Assembly (NCBI GenBank): GCA_959599915.1
Contig: CAUGJE010000008.1
Span: forward strand, 1 to 64,000
Source of the DNA: an uncultured Collinsella sp.
GTDB lineage: Bacteria > Actinomycetota > Coriobacteriia > Coriobacteriales > Coriobacteriaceae
Direction of reading: 5' to 3'
DNA: 64,000 nt
This document shows, one piece after another, positions 32,174-41,951 of the stretch. How positions within the stretch are numbered: position 1 is the stretch's first letter; each line of letters begins with the position of its first letter. The position numbers and the translations under genes are program-made. The notes under the pieces are model-generated. The model ran no database searches, was not told the DNA's origin, and saw nothing but the letters and a program-made list of their open reading frames with translations.

Positions 32174-34627
32174 CTAGCCGCGGACCTCGCCGTTTACGCC
32201 TTTGCATACCTTGGTGACAATCTTCTGGTGCGCTTTCTCGACCTCTTCGCTGGTGAGCGTGTGGTCGTCGGAGCGATACGTAAGCGCAAAGGCCATGGAC
32301 TTTTTGCCCGCTCCGATGCGGATGGGATCGCGGTAGACGTCGAACAGGCGCACGCCCTCGAGCAACTTGCCGCCGGCGCTCGTAATGCGGCGCTCAAGAT
32401 CCTCACAGGTCACGGAGTTGTCGACCACAATGGCAAGGTCATGCTCAACAGCCGGGTACTGCGAGAACTCGCGATAGTTCTCCTGGTTGCGGGCGCCCTT
32501 GATCAGCTTGTCCAAGTCGAGCTCAAAGGCAACGACGACCTCATCGATGCCCATCGCTTCGCGCGCCTCGGGGTGAATCTCGCCGACCCAGCCCAGCACG
32601 GTTCCGCCGGACAGAACCTCGGCCGCACGACCCGGCTGCAAGAAAGCGTAGCCCTCGCCCTCGACGGGACGGAAGCGAACCTTCTCGATGCGCAGCTGGG
32701 CGAGCAGCTCCTCGACAATGCCCTTGCCAAAGAAGAAGCGCAGCTTACGGTACTTCATGTTCCAGGACTGCTCGCTCCACTGGCCCGAGAGCACACCCGC
32801 CACGGACTTGGTCTCCTTGGGCAGGCTGGCGTTCTCGCGACCGTGGAACAGGCTGCCGACCTCGTACAGGTGCACGTTGGGCGTACCGTGCGCCTCGTTG
32901 TAGGCCACGGACTGCAGCAGGCCCGGCAGCAGCGAACGACGCATCTCGGTCTGCTCGGCCACCAGCGGGTTCATGAGCACCACGGGGCAACCGCGGCCCT
33001 CGGTGGACATACCGATCTTCTCCAGGTCGCCCGGGGCGGCAAAGCCAAAAGTCGTGGTCTCGTTGAGGCCGCAGGCGCGCAGGATCTCACCGACCTTACG
33101 GGTGAGCTTCTGCTCGCGGGTCAGGCCGCCGATGTGGTTCTTGGCAGCCGGGATGGTCGCCGTCACGCGGCCCATGCCCCACAGGCGCAGGACCTCCTCG
33201 ATCAGATCGATCTCGCGCGGCAGGTCGGGGCGGAAGCTCGGCGGAGTGACCATAAAGTCCTCGCCGTCACGCTCGACGGTGCAGCCCAGGCGGGTGAGCG
33301 AACGCTCGATAAAGTCGGGCTCGATGTCGGCACCGCAGATGGCGTGCACGCGGGCCAGGCGCAGCTTAATGCTGTCGATGGTCTTGGGCGCGGGGAAAAC
33401 GTCGACATAGCCGGGAGCAACCTCGCCGCCGGCGATCTCCTCGATGAGCGCGCAGGTAACGTTGGCGACATCCACGCAGCCGGTCTCGTCGACCTGGCGC
33501 TCAAAGCGAATGGAGGCGTCGGAGATCAGCGACAGATCGCGGCTGGTGTGCGAGGTGCGGCCGGCGTTAAAGCAGGCGCTCTCGACCATCACGTCGACGG
33601 TGTCGTCCTCGATCTCGGAATCCATGCCGCCCATAACGCCGGCCAGCGCCACGGGGCGCTCGCCGTCGGTGATGAGGCCCATGCCGGCGTCGAGCACGCG
33701 CTCCTCGCCATCGAGCGTCGTAAACTTCTCGTCCTGCTGGGCGGCGCGAACCACCACGCGGCGGTGGCCGTCGCGCTCGGCAAAGGTAGACAGGTCAAAG
33801 GCATGCAGCGGCTGACCGGTGAGCATCATCACGTAGTTGGTGATGTCGACGATGTTGTTGTGCGGGCGCACGCCCAGGGCGTTGAGGCGCTTGACCATCC
33901 AGTCGGGCGACGGGCCGACCTTCACGTTACGCACGATGCGGGCGACGTAGCGGTCGCACAGGCCCTCGTCGGCGATCTCGACGGAAAGCTCGTCGTCGGT
34001 CGCGCGGCCGGTCTCCGCCTTGATGGCGGGCAGCTCAACGTGGAAATCGCGGTCGAAGATGGCGCCGGTCTCGCGGGCCATGCCGATCATGGACAGGCAA
34101 TCGGGACGGTTGGGCGTGATCTCGCAGTCGAGCACGGTGTCGCTCGAGCCCACATACTCGGCAAACGGCATGCCGCAGGGCGTATCCTCGGGCAGGATCA
34201 TGATGCCGGAGTGGTCGCCGCCCAGACCGAGCTCGCGCGCGGAGCAGTTCATGCCCATGGACACGACGCCACGCAGCTTGCTCTTCTTGATCTTGATGTC
34301 GCCGGGCAGCTCGGCACCGATCATGGCCGTGACGATGTGGTCGCCGGCCTCAAAGTTCTGCGCGCCGCAGACAATCTGCAGCGGAGCGGGGTTGCCGTCG
34401 GCGTCGAGGTTCTTGTCGCCCACGTCGACCGAGCACACATACATATGGTCGCTATCGGGGTGCGGGGTCTTGGTGAGCACCTTGGCGGTCACTACATGGT
34501 CGAAGGACTCGCCCACGGTGTCGATCGCCTCGACCTCGGTGCCGGTACGGATATATTCGTCCGAAAGGGTCTTAGGATCCTCCGGAATATCGATCATGGT
34601 CTTGAGCCAGTCGTAAGAAACACGCAT
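32174..34627 (-). CDS. pheT: Phenylalanine--tRNA ligase beta subunit
   Basis: An 817-aa subunit of the (alpha-beta)2 PheRS. Domains are in usual order: N-terminal start MRVSYDWLK, the EMAP-type tRNA-binding domain (about residues 40-155, with AQNFEAGDHIVTAMIGAELP), B3/B4 editing domain, B5, the catalytic-like core, and the C-terminal ferredoxin-like anticodon-binding domain (FSQYPAVEHDLAIVVDNSV). It follows pheS after 184 nt that contain a foldback (34715-34799) and so depends on the pheS T-box unless an internal promoter exists. Confidence 0.97.
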   Translation of the reverse strand: MRVSYDWLKTMIDIPEDPKTLSDEYIRTGTEVEAIDTVGESFDHVVTAKVLTKTPHPDSDHMYVCSVDVGDKNLDADGNPAPLQIVCGAQNFEAGDHIVTAMIGAELPGDIKIKKSKLRGVVSMGMNCSARELGLGGDHSGIMILPEDTPCGMPFAEYVGSSDTVLDCEITPNRPDCLSMIGMARETGAIFDRDFHVELPAIKAETGRATDDELSVEIADEGLCDRYVARIVRNVKVGPSPDWMVKRLNALGVRPHNNIVDITNYVMMLTGQPLHAFDLSTFAERDGHRRVVVRAAQQDEKFTTLDGEERVLDAGMGLITDGERPVALAGVMGGMDSEIEDDTVDVMVESACFNAGRTSHTSRDLSLISDASIRFERQVDETGCVDVANVTCALIEEIAGGEVAPGYVDVFPAPKTIDSIKLRLARVHAICGADIEPDFIERSLTRLGCTVERDGEDFMVTPPSFRPDLPREIDLIEEVLRLWGMGRVTATIPAAKNHIGGLTREQKLTRKVGEILRACGLNETTTFGFAAPGDLEKIGMSTEGRGCPVVLMNPLVAEQTEMRRSLLPGLLQSVAYNEAHGTPNVHLYEVGSLFHGRENASLPKETKSVAGVLSGQWSEQSWNMKYRKLRFFFGKGIVEELLAQLRIEKVRFRPVEGEGYAFLQPGRAAEVLSGGTVLGWVGEIHPEAREAMGIDEVVVAFELDLDKLIKGARNQENYREFSQYPAVEHDLAIVVDNSVTCEDLERRITSAGGKLLEGVRLFDVYRDPIRIGAGKKSMAFALTYRSDDHTLTSEEVEKAHQKIVTKVCKGVNGEVRG

Positions 34628-34714
34628 CTAGCTCTCCTTTCATACTGAAAGCCTGCGAAGAGATGCAGGTGGAAACTTCAACTTTGTGAACATTCCTTAC
34701 AAAGCGAGGGTTGT

Positions 34715-34799
34715 CCAAGTGCGGCAGATCGGCCCGAAAGAGGAGCGCCGCGTACTTTGGTACGCAAGCGACGAATGAGCGCCGAGGTGCCGTGCTTGG
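34715..34799. repeat. 85-nt foldback between pheS and pheT
   Basis: CCAAG-tg-CGGCA and TGCCG-tg-CTTGG enclose an inner hairpin GCGTAC-TTTG-GTACGC. It is not followed by a T-tract on the minus strand, so it is unlikely to be a strong terminator. Confidence 0.65.
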
Positions 34800-34811
34800 G
34801 CAAGCCGCAGC

Positions 34812-35888
34812 CTAGAACTGATTGAGGAAGCGCATATCGCCTGTCATGAGCGTTCTGAGGTCCGGCAGGTCGTAGCGCAGTGCCGCGACGCGCTCGGCGC
34901 CAATACCAAAGGCGAAGCCGGTGTACTTCTCGGGGTCGATGCCGCAGTTGATCAGGACGTTGGGGTCGACCATGCCGCAGCCCAGGATCTCGATCCAGCC
35001 GCTATGCTTGCAGAAGTTGCAGCCCTTGCCGCCGCACACGTGACAGCTTACGTCCACCTCGCAGCTGGGCTCGGTGAAGGGGAAGAAGTGCGGACGGTAG
35101 CGCGTCTTGCGGTCCTCGCCAAACATGCACTTAACAAAGTAGTCGAGCGTGCCCTTCAGATCGCCAAAGGTAATGCCCTCGTCGACGACCAGGCCCTCGA
35201 TCTGGTTGAACTGCGGCAGGTGGCAGGCGTCGGCCGTGTCGGGACGGTAGACGGTGCCCGGGCAGATCATGTAGATGGGCGGCTTCTGCGACTCCATGGT
35301 GTGGATCTGCACGCCCGAGGTCTGGGTGCGCAGCAGCACGTCGGACTCGCCGTGGGCGTGAGCCTCGGGGTGCGTGACGCTGCCGGGGTTGTTGTCGACC
35401 ACGTAGAACGTATCGCGGGCCGAGCGGCTCGGGTGATCCATGGGCGCGTTGAGCGCGGTGAAGTTGTAATAGGAGGTGTCGACCATGGGACCGGACTCGA
35501 CGGTGTAGCCGATGCCGCAGAAGATGTCCTCGGCCTCCTCGATGATCTGCTTGATCAGGTGCTGGTGACCAATCTGCGGACGGACGCCCGGCAGCGTGAT
35601 GTCGACAGCGTCGTGCTCGAGTGCGCGCTTGAGGGCGGCGGCCTTCATCTCGGTGGTGCGCTCGTCGAGCATGCCCTCGATCAGCTGGCGCATCTCGTTG
35701 GCGCGTTTGCCCATGACGGGGCGATCCTCGGGGGCGAGCTTGCCCATCATACGCATCAGGCCGGTGATGCGGCCCTTGCGGCCGAGCAGCTCAACGCGCG
35801 CAGCCTCGAGCTTGGCGGCGTCGTCGGCGCCTGCGACGAGCTCCTTGGCCTCTTCCTCGAGTTTGACCAGATCATCAATCAGACTCAT
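34812..35888 (-). CDS. pheS: Phenylalanine--tRNA ligase alpha subunit
   Basis: Catalytic subunit of PheRS, 358 aa. It has an N-terminal coiled coil (LIDDLVKLEEEAKELVAG), class II motif 2 with TSGVQIHTME, and motif 3 near the C-terminus (FAFGIGAERVAALRYDLPDLR). In motif 3 the Ala of the Phe pocket appears in the usual GIGxER context. AAAGGGAAG upstream of the ATG at 35888 sets the start; the frame further up runs into the T-box. The CxxCxxxxC-type insertion (CHVCGGKGCNFC) is typical of Gram-positive bacteria and actinobacterial PheS. Confidence 0.97.
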   Translation of the reverse strand: MSLIDDLVKLEEEAKELVAGADDAAKLEAARVELLGRKGRITGLMRMMGKLAPEDRPVMGKRANEMRQLIEGMLDERTTEMKAAALKRALEHDAVDITLPGVRPQIGHQHLIKQIIEEAEDIFCGIGYTVESGPMVDTSYYNFTALNAPMDHPSRSARDTFYVVDNNPGSVTHPEAHAHGESDVLLRTQTSGVQIHTMESQKPPIYMICPGTVYRPDTADACHLPQFNQIEGLVVDEGITFGDLKGTLDYFVKCMFGEDRKTRYRPHFFPFTEPSCEVDVSCHVCGGKGCNFCKHSGWIEILGCGMVDPNVLINCGIDPEKYTGFAFGIGAERVAALRYDLPDLRTLMTGDMRFLNQF

Positions 35889-35974
35889 GTCTTCCCTTTC
35901 GTCTCTCGCGCATCCGCCTGCCGGGGTGGCTGGCGCCGCCCGACGCTTACGGATGTGCGGCCCGGTTCGGTAAC

Positions 35975-36260
35975 AAAAAACCGCCCTCGGGCATGTGCAT
36001 TGCCCAAGGACGGTTGAATTCCGCGGTACCACCTTGTTTGACCCGGCGGATGTCTGGCCCGCCGTGCCCACTCTGCGCCCCTTATCGCGAGGCTCACGGC
36101 TTCCCTACTGGGGCTTCGCCGCCGCTAGCCGCGCGCCCGTTGAGGTCGCTGCTCGGGAGTGAACGCTTGGCCCTTGCCACCGCAGGAAGGCTTGCAGCCC
36201 ATGACCTTCCCTCTCTTGCCGGCGACGCGGCGGGCAAAACCCTCTCCGTCAACGCATTGG
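35975..36260 (-). promoter_or_regulatory. T-box riboswitch (Phe) upstream of pheST
   Basis: The minus strand carries the T-box core AAGGTGGTACCGCGG (36035-36021) followed by a terminator, CCGTCCTTGGGCA/TGCCCGAGGGCGG and TTTTTT. Upstream is stem I with AGAGGGAAGG and GCCTTCC arms, and a TTC codon in GCGTTCACTCCC as probable specifier, matching Phe. Uncharged tRNA-Phe would stabilise the antiterminator and raise pheST transcription. Confidence 0.92.
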
Positions 36261-36392
36261 GCTATAGGATAACACATTTCGCGAGTGCATCGCCGCGTTC
36301 CGTTTTGTTCGCGCTGGGTACAAGGCAGGTAGCTGTGCAAACTGGCCGTGCCGCCGCATGCGACGGGCGACCTGCGAGATCAAGGATACGGT

Positions 36393-37976
36393 ATGGGAAA
36401 GAAACTCGATAAGAAGGCCCAGGCCGCCGTGGCAAAGGCTGCCAAGGGCGTCAAGGCTGCTAAAGTCGACAAGGCCGTCAAAAAGTTCCGCAAACTCGAG
36501 GGCAAGCTGTGGACTCGCGAGTACCTGCTCAAGATTGCCGAGTTCGATGGAGCGACGGTTGCTCCTGTCAACGGTGCCGCGGCCCGCGCCGATGCTATGG
36601 GCACCCTTGCCGGCGAGCATCACAAGCTACTGACCAGCGAGAAGTCCGTTGAGCTCGTACGCTCGTTAGCACGCGAGACGGTTGCAGGCGGACATGTAGA
36701 CGACCCGCAGCTGCTCGACGAGATCCGCGTGCTCGGCCGCGACCAGCGCGAGGCAAGCGCCATCCCCACCGAGGAGGCCGAGGCCTGGACCAGGCTCACC
36801 TGCGAGGCAGACGCCGTGTGGCACAAGGCCAAGACGGCCAATGACTGGGCGAGCTTTGAGCCCTATGTGGACAAGATTGTGGGCCAGCTCAAGCATCAGG
36901 CCGAGCTCATGGACCCCACGCGCGACCCCTACGATGTTTGGCTCGACCAGTACGAGCGCGGCCTTTCCGCCAAGAGCTTCGACGCGTTTTGCGAGGAGGT
37001 TAAGGCCACGGTCGTGCCGCTCGTGCACGCCATCGGCGAGCGCGGCCAGCAGCCCGCTGCCGACTTTTTGCATGCCCGCGTGCCCGAGGCCGCCCAGCGC
37101 GCCATGAGCTTTGACCTTATGAAGCTCGTCGGCCTAGACCTGGACGACACCACGCTTGCCTTTACCGAGCATCCGTTTAGCGAAGGCTTTGCCGTGGGCG
37201 ATGCACGCATCGCGACGCACATCTACGAGAACGACTGTATCTCCAACGTCTTCAGCATCATCCACGAGGCAGGTCACGCCATGTATGAGCTGGGCGTGAA
37301 CCCCGCCTATGCGCGCACCTGCCTGGAGGGCGGCACCTCCATGGGTATCCACGAGAGCCAGAGCCGCTTTTTCGAGAACACCGTGGGTCGCAGCCGCGCC
37401 TTTATGGGACCGCTGCTCGAGGTGCTGCGCCGCCACGCACCCGAGGTCTACGGCGACGTCGACGAGGACACGCTCTACCACGCCGTGAACATCGCGCAGC
37501 CTTCGCTGATCCGCACCGAGGCCGACGAGCTCACCTATCCGCTGCACGTTATGGTGCGCTACGAGATCGAGCGCATGCTGTTTGCCGGCGAGGCCACAGC
37601 CAAGGATATCCCCGCTCTTTGGAATCGCTTCATGGATGAGTACCTGGGCATTCCGGTTCCCGACGACACGCGTGGTTGCCTGCAGGATACGCACTGGAGC
37701 GGCGGCTCGTTTGGCTACTTCCCCACCTATGCGCTGGGCAGCGCCTACGACGCCATGTTTGTGCCGGCCATGTGCCGCGACGGCGTCGACCTTACCGGCG
37801 CCTGCGCGAGCGGCGACCTGACACCCGTCCGCGCCTGGCTGGGCGAGCACATTTGGCAGTGGGGCCGCGCCAAGGACGCGCCGGAGCTCATCAAGGGCGC
37901 CTGCGGCATGGCGTTCGATGCCCGCTACTACTGCAGCTACCTGCAGGACAAGTTCACCACGCTCTACGAGCTGTAA
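36393..37976 (+). CDS. M32 family metallocarboxypeptidase
   Basis: A 527-aa zinc carboxypeptidase of the Taq/Pfu type. The zinc motif HEXXH appears as SIIHEAGHAMYELG near residue 295. The third ligand Glu and family motifs follow (GIHESQSRFFEN; DELTYPLHVMVRYEIER; HWSGGSFGYFPTYALG). The first 30 residues are Lys/Ala-rich (KKLDKKAQAAVAKAAKG) and are not part of the usual domain. The ATG at 36393 has AAGGA 7 nt upstream. It is divergent from pheS and followed by a strong terminator. It probably acts in cytoplasmic peptide turnover. Confidence 0.93.
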   Translation: MGKKLDKKAQAAVAKAAKGVKAAKVDKAVKKFRKLEGKLWTREYLLKIAEFDGATVAPVNGAAARADAMGTLAGEHHKLLTSEKSVELVRSLARETVAGGHVDDPQLLDEIRVLGRDQREASAIPTEEAEAWTRLTCEADAVWHKAKTANDWASFEPYVDKIVGQLKHQAELMDPTRDPYDVWLDQYERGLSAKSFDAFCEEVKATVVPLVHAIGERGQQPAADFLHARVPEAAQRAMSFDLMKLVGLDLDDTTLAFTEHPFSEGFAVGDARIATHIYENDCISNVFSIIHEAGHAMYELGVNPAYARTCLEGGTSMGIHESQSRFFENTVGRSRAFMGPLLEVLRRHAPEVYGDVDEDTLYHAVNIAQPSLIRTEADELTYPLHVMVRYEIERMLFAGEATAKDIPALWNRFMDEYLGIPVPDDTRGCLQDTHWSGGSFGYFPTYALGSAYDAMFVPAMCRDGVDLTGACASGDLTPVRAWLGEHIWQWGRAKDAPELIKGACGMAFDARYYCSYLQDKFTTLYEL

Positions 37977-37998
37977 GGCATAACCGACACGCCAACGC

Positions 37999-38037
37999 AA
38001 AGGGGACGCCGCGGAACCAATCCGCAGCGTCCCCTTT
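37999..38037 (+). terminator. M32 peptidase terminator
   Basis: AAAGGGGACGC with GCGTCCCCTTT, extended inside by GCGGA/TCCGC. The plus-strand T-tract is short (TTTCC), and the inverted repeat could serve both strands. Confidence 0.75.
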
Positions 38038-38073
38038 CCACCTAGTCGTTTAAGAACGTCCCCAATGACTACC

Positions 38074-39405
38074 TTACAGAGCTTCCAGCGCGGCGGCGAT
38101 GCGCTTCATGGCGGCGTCGGCGGCGGCTTGGTCGGGGGCTTCGGCCAAAACGCGAATCACCGACTCGGTTCCGCTCTTGCGCACGAGCACGCGGCCCTCG
38201 CCTGCCAGCGCAGCCTCGGCCTCGGCGATGGCGTTCTGCACGCCCATGTTCTCGAGCGCGGCGTCCTTGTCCGCCACGTGCACGGCCACCTGCGCCTGCG
38301 GCAGCAGCTTGCACGGAGCCGTGAGCTGCGAGAGCGTCTCGCGCTCGGCACGAATCACTTCCATCACGCGCAGCGAAGTCATAATGCCGTCGCCCGTGCG
38401 CTCGATATCGCCAAAGATCGTATGGCCCGTCTGCTCGCCGCCCAAGCTGTAGCCGCCCTCGCGCATCTTGGCATACACGTGACGGTCGCCCACGCCGCTG
38501 GTCACGGCGCTCAGACCGGCAAGCTCCAGCGACTTGACCAGGCCAAAGTTGCTGGTAATCGTCGGCACCACGGTACCGCCCGAGAGACGCCCGTGCTTGT
38601 TCAGATACACGCCGCACACGTACAGGATCTGGTCGCCGTCTACCACGCGACCGCGCTCGTCCACGGCCAGGCAGCGATCGGCATCGCCGTCATAGGCAAA
38701 ACCCACGTCCAGGCCCTGCTCCACCACGTGGCGCTGCAGGCGCTCCATATGCGTGGAGCCGCAGTCGACGTTGATGTTAAAGCCATCGGGCGCGGCGTTG
38801 ATCACGCGCACGTCGGCACCCAGTGCGTCGAACACCGGCTTTGCCACCGAGGATGCCGAGCCGTTGGCGCAGTCGATGCCGATCTTGACGCCCTGCAGCG
38901 AAAAGTTCGCGCTTGCGATGAGCGAGGCAATATAGCGGTTGCGGCCCTGCATGTAGTCCACCGTGGCGCCGATGTGATTGCCCGTTGCCAGCGGCACCTC
39001 GCTCTTGCCATCGATATAGTCCTCGATGAGCTCCAGCACGTCCTCGTCCATCTTAAAGCCGTCGCTGTTGACGAGCTTAATGCCGTTATCGCAAAACGGG
39101 TTGTGGCTCGCACTGATCATGATGCCGCAATCGAAGCAGCCCTCCACGGTCTGATGCGCCACGCCCGGCGTGGGGATCACGTGCAGCATATAGGCGTCCG
39201 CACCGCTCGCGACCAGGCCGCTCACCAGCGCCGCCTCAAACATATAGCTCGAGCGACGGGTGTCCTTGCCCACGATGACGCGCGCCTTGCGCTCGCGGTT
39301 GGCGCCGTAATACCAGCCCACAAAACGGCCAATCTTATAAGCGTGCTCTACCGTCAGCCCAACGTTGGCCTCACCGCGAAAGCCGTCGGTGCCAAAGTAC
39401 TTCAT
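38074..39405 (-). CDS. glmM: Phosphoglucosamine mutase
   Basis: A 443-aa alpha-D-phosphohexomutase converting glucosamine-6-P to glucosamine-1-P for peptidoglycan. It has FGTDGFRGEAN at the N-terminus, the active-site serine loop MISASHNPFCDNGIK near residue 100, the Mg-binding DGDADR near residue 240, the sugar-binding loop GGEQTGHTIFGD and the phosphate-binding RKSGTES(V) region. The start MKYFGTDGFRG is the family N-terminus. The motifs favour GlmM over phosphomannomutase. It is monocistronic, between two terminators. Confidence 0.94.
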   Translation of the reverse strand: MKYFGTDGFRGEANVGLTVEHAYKIGRFVGWYYGANRERKARVIVGKDTRRSSYMFEAALVSGLVASGADAYMLHVIPTPGVAHQTVEGCFDCGIMISASHNPFCDNGIKLVNSDGFKMDEDVLELIEDYIDGKSEVPLATGNHIGATVDYMQGRNRYIASLIASANFSLQGVKIGIDCANGSASSVAKPVFDALGADVRVINAAPDGFNINVDCGSTHMERLQRHVVEQGLDVGFAYDGDADRCLAVDERGRVVDGDQILYVCGVYLNKHGRLSGGTVVPTITSNFGLVKSLELAGLSAVTSGVGDRHVYAKMREGGYSLGGEQTGHTIFGDIERTGDGIMTSLRVMEVIRAERETLSQLTAPCKLLPQAQVAVHVADKDAALENMGVQNAIAEAEAALAGEGRVLVRKSGTESVIRVLAEAPDQAAADAAMKRIAAALEAL

Positions 39406-39425
39406 GCGCTCTCCTTACAAAATAT

Positions 39426-39452
39426 GGGGCGGACAGATTGCCTGTCCGCCCC
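39426..39452 (-). terminator. Terminator of the DUF4012 gene
   Basis: Minus-strand GGGGCGGACAG/CTGTCCGCCCC stem with a 5-nt loop and ATATTTTG downstream. Confidence 0.75.
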
Positions 39453-39489
39453 AAAATGGTACTCGATTATCTGCGCTACCAGAAAAACC

Positions 39490-41802
39490 CTACGCCGACG
39501 CGCTGTCGCGAGCCGCCTGGCATGTAGGAGTCTGACGCAGCGTAAGCGGCTTGTCCCCCGCCTCAGCCGACGTGGTCAGCGTATACGTAATCGTCGTCGT
39601 CTCGCCAGCATGCAGGTCAACGGTACCCGAATAGAAGGGAATTCCATGCCACGTAGCGGCGCCAAGACCAAACTGGGTGCCCTCAACCGTAAGGTCACTG
39701 ATGTTGCCGCCCGTCGGGGCAAACAGTGAGACATTCAGACGCTCGTCGTCGCGCGCGGCATCGGGCGCGCTCGCCGCGACGTAGTCGGGCAGCTTGCCGG
39801 CCTCCTCCTGCGTCATGATGTTCGTCAGGGTAACGGTGATGCGATAGGAGCACGTGCCGTCGCCGTTCTTCACGCCCTGGCCAATCTGCGTGTCGGCGTT
39901 CAGATACCAGTCGAGCTTGGAGAAGCTCAGGTTGTTAAAGTAAACGCCGGCAACGGGATCGGCACTCGGATCATCCGGATCGGGCAGCGAAGCGTCAATG
40001 CCCGTCTCTTTGATGGCATTCTGCTCATCATCGTTTCTCATCCAAGCGATCAGGCGGCCCTCTTCGGCACCGCGCTCAACGGCGCTGACAAGCTTCGTAA
40101 CATCGACATCGCCGATACCGCCAAGGATCTTGTCGAAGGCAGCACTGGCGACGGATGCAAAGATGCCGTCAGACTCCTCGACCGGATAGTTCCAGTACAC
40201 ATCGTGCATGAGGACCTTTGCGGCGTTGGTGCCGTCGACAACCGTTCCGTCGGGCAGTGACACGTTACCGACCAGGCCCAGCAGATACTGCAGGAACACC
40301 GGGTCGATACCGATGACGCCATCAACGTCCTGTCCATACTGGGACTTCCACAGCGCGGCGACACGCTGCGAGTTGCGGGGCCAATCAGGCGAATAGGTAT
40401 TGCCCGAGTTGTACAGGTTACTGTGGTTGCCGAACAGCGCCTCATCCTCTTCGTCGACGCTCTCGACTGCCTCATCCTCGCTGAGTCCAATGCGGGGAAC
40501 AAACTCGCCAATCGACATCTGGCCGTCAGTGACCGAAATCAGGCCCTGCGAACCGCCAAAGCCGCCGCAAGCACGAATCTCGACGTTGTTCATGGCGTAC
40601 ATAAGGTAGTTGCGCGTCTGGCCGTTGGCGCCGAGCATCTGGGGAAGGACGGGGGCGACCTTCTCCGCCGCGTCAACCGCGCCGTTGAGGGTGGCAAAGC
40701 CGTCCTTGGCCTTATCGACCAGCTCGGTCACCTGGGAAATATGAGTATCGCCAATACCCTGGATCTTCTCGTTGGCGTTCTTGAACACCTTGGAGCTATC
40801 GGAAAGCGAATCGGCAACGGCCTGCAGCGCGGACACGTTAATCATGCCGTCCTGGAACAGCTTGCCGGGCGTGGCCTGCGAAAGGTTGTCGGCCATGGGA
40901 ACCAGCGCGTTGCTCGAGACATCGGACAGGGCGTCGATCATGGTGCGGGCCGCATTGATGTCGCTGCCATACACCGGGATAAACGAAGCCGCCGTCCACA
41001 GCGGGCTCGAAGTCTCCGCCTTCATGCTGTCGCAGAGCTCATCAATCTTCTTCGCGTCGTCAGGCAACGTCGAAAAATCGCCCGACGTGACCTTGTCCTT
41101 AAGGCCACCGACGATCTCGACAGCCTCCTTCGCTTCGCTCTTTACGGTCTTTGCCGAGTTAAGCAGCATAAAGCCGCTTGCACCAAGCGCAACGAGAAGC
41201 ACCGCGACTACAGCGGCAATAATGGCGCCGGTGTGACGCTGTTTGCGCTCGCCCTTGCGATGGCGATGACGGACCAGACCGTCAGAGGTCGAACTCGACG
41301 AAGCGTCGCTACCGTAGTTCAAGCCAAAATCGTAATAATCTTCCTTGGATCCCGAGCCCGCAAACTCGGCACCGCTATCATCCAGGCGGGCGAACGTGCC
41401 AGTCTCGGAGGCGCCGGTGTAGATCGTGCCAAGGTTACCCGTAAGTCCCGCACCACCGGCAGAGGGAGTATTGTTGGCGGCCTTGCCGGCATTAACGTTG
41501 CCGGCGGCATTCGCGGCGTTGGCAGCACCTGCGCTGTTCGCAGGTACCGAAGGAGCCCCGCTCGGCTGCGACGTGGAGGTTGCACCGCCCGCAAAGACAT
41601 TCCCTCTTGCACGGCCGGTCTTTTTTGCCTTTTGAGACTGCTCGTACAGAGCGGTAAACATCGCCGTCTCGCCCGGGGACACGCGCTTACCGGGACCGCC
41701 CTGTCCAGCGCCGCCCGGCGTACCGGCCTTACCAGCCCCGTTCGGACGCGGCGGAACTGCAGGACGGCCGCTATCGCTGCCCTTAAAGTGATTACCAGCC
41801 AT
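39490..41802 (-). CDS. DUF4012 domain protein, membrane-anchored
   Basis: A protein of about 770 aa. The first 200 residues are low-complexity (Gly/Ala/Pro/Asn-rich, cytoplasmic). A basic patch (RHRHRKGERKQRHTG) and one membrane helix (AIIAAVVAVLLVALGASGFM) follow, then a large extracytoplasmic domain. The DUF4012 signature is NNVEIRACGGFGGSQGLISV, followed by RIGLSEDEA and IGIDPVFLQYLLG. The family occurs in Actinobacteria and Chloroflexi, often near cell-envelope polysaccharide genes; the function is not established. GAGGA 8 nt upstream sets the start. No polysaccharide genes adjoin here except glmM. Confidence 0.85.
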   Translation of the reverse strand: MAGNHFKGSDSGRPAVPPRPNGAGKAGTPGGAGQGGPGKRVSPGETAMFTALYEQSQKAKKTGRARGNVFAGGATSTSQPSGAPSVPANSAGAANAANAAGNVNAGKAANNTPSAGGAGLTGNLGTIYTGASETGTFARLDDSGAEFAGSGSKEDYYDFGLNYGSDASSSSTSDGLVRHRHRKGERKQRHTGAIIAAVVAVLLVALGASGFMLLNSAKTVKSEAKEAVEIVGGLKDKVTSGDFSTLPDDAKKIDELCDSMKAETSSPLWTAASFIPVYGSDINAARTMIDALSDVSSNALVPMADNLSQATPGKLFQDGMINVSALQAVADSLSDSSKVFKNANEKIQGIGDTHISQVTELVDKAKDGFATLNGAVDAAEKVAPVLPQMLGANGQTRNYLMYAMNNVEIRACGGFGGSQGLISVTDGQMSIGEFVPRIGLSEDEAVESVDEEDEALFGNHSNLYNSGNTYSPDWPRNSQRVAALWKSQYGQDVDGVIGIDPVFLQYLLGLVGNVSLPDGTVVDGTNAAKVLMHDVYWNYPVEESDGIFASVASAAFDKILGGIGDVDVTKLVSAVERGAEEGRLIAWMRNDDEQNAIKETGIDASLPDPDDPSADPVAGVYFNNLSFSKLDWYLNADTQIGQGVKNGDGTCSYRITVTLTNIMTQEEAGKLPDYVAASAPDAARDDERLNVSLFAPTGGNISDLTVEGTQFGLGAATWHGIPFYSGTVDLHAGETTTITYTLTTSAEAGDKPLTLRQTPTCQAARDSASA

Positions 41803-41951
41803 AAAGAAATCCTCGCAATTGAGTCGCAATGAAAAAGTCCATAACGTTACTAGTTTATGGCATTTTGAGCATCGACAGCTAAACTCCAGACACGGACATC
41901 AATTGGCGAAAATGCGGCACAACACCTTTTCTGCCTTGGCGGCGGCGCCAG

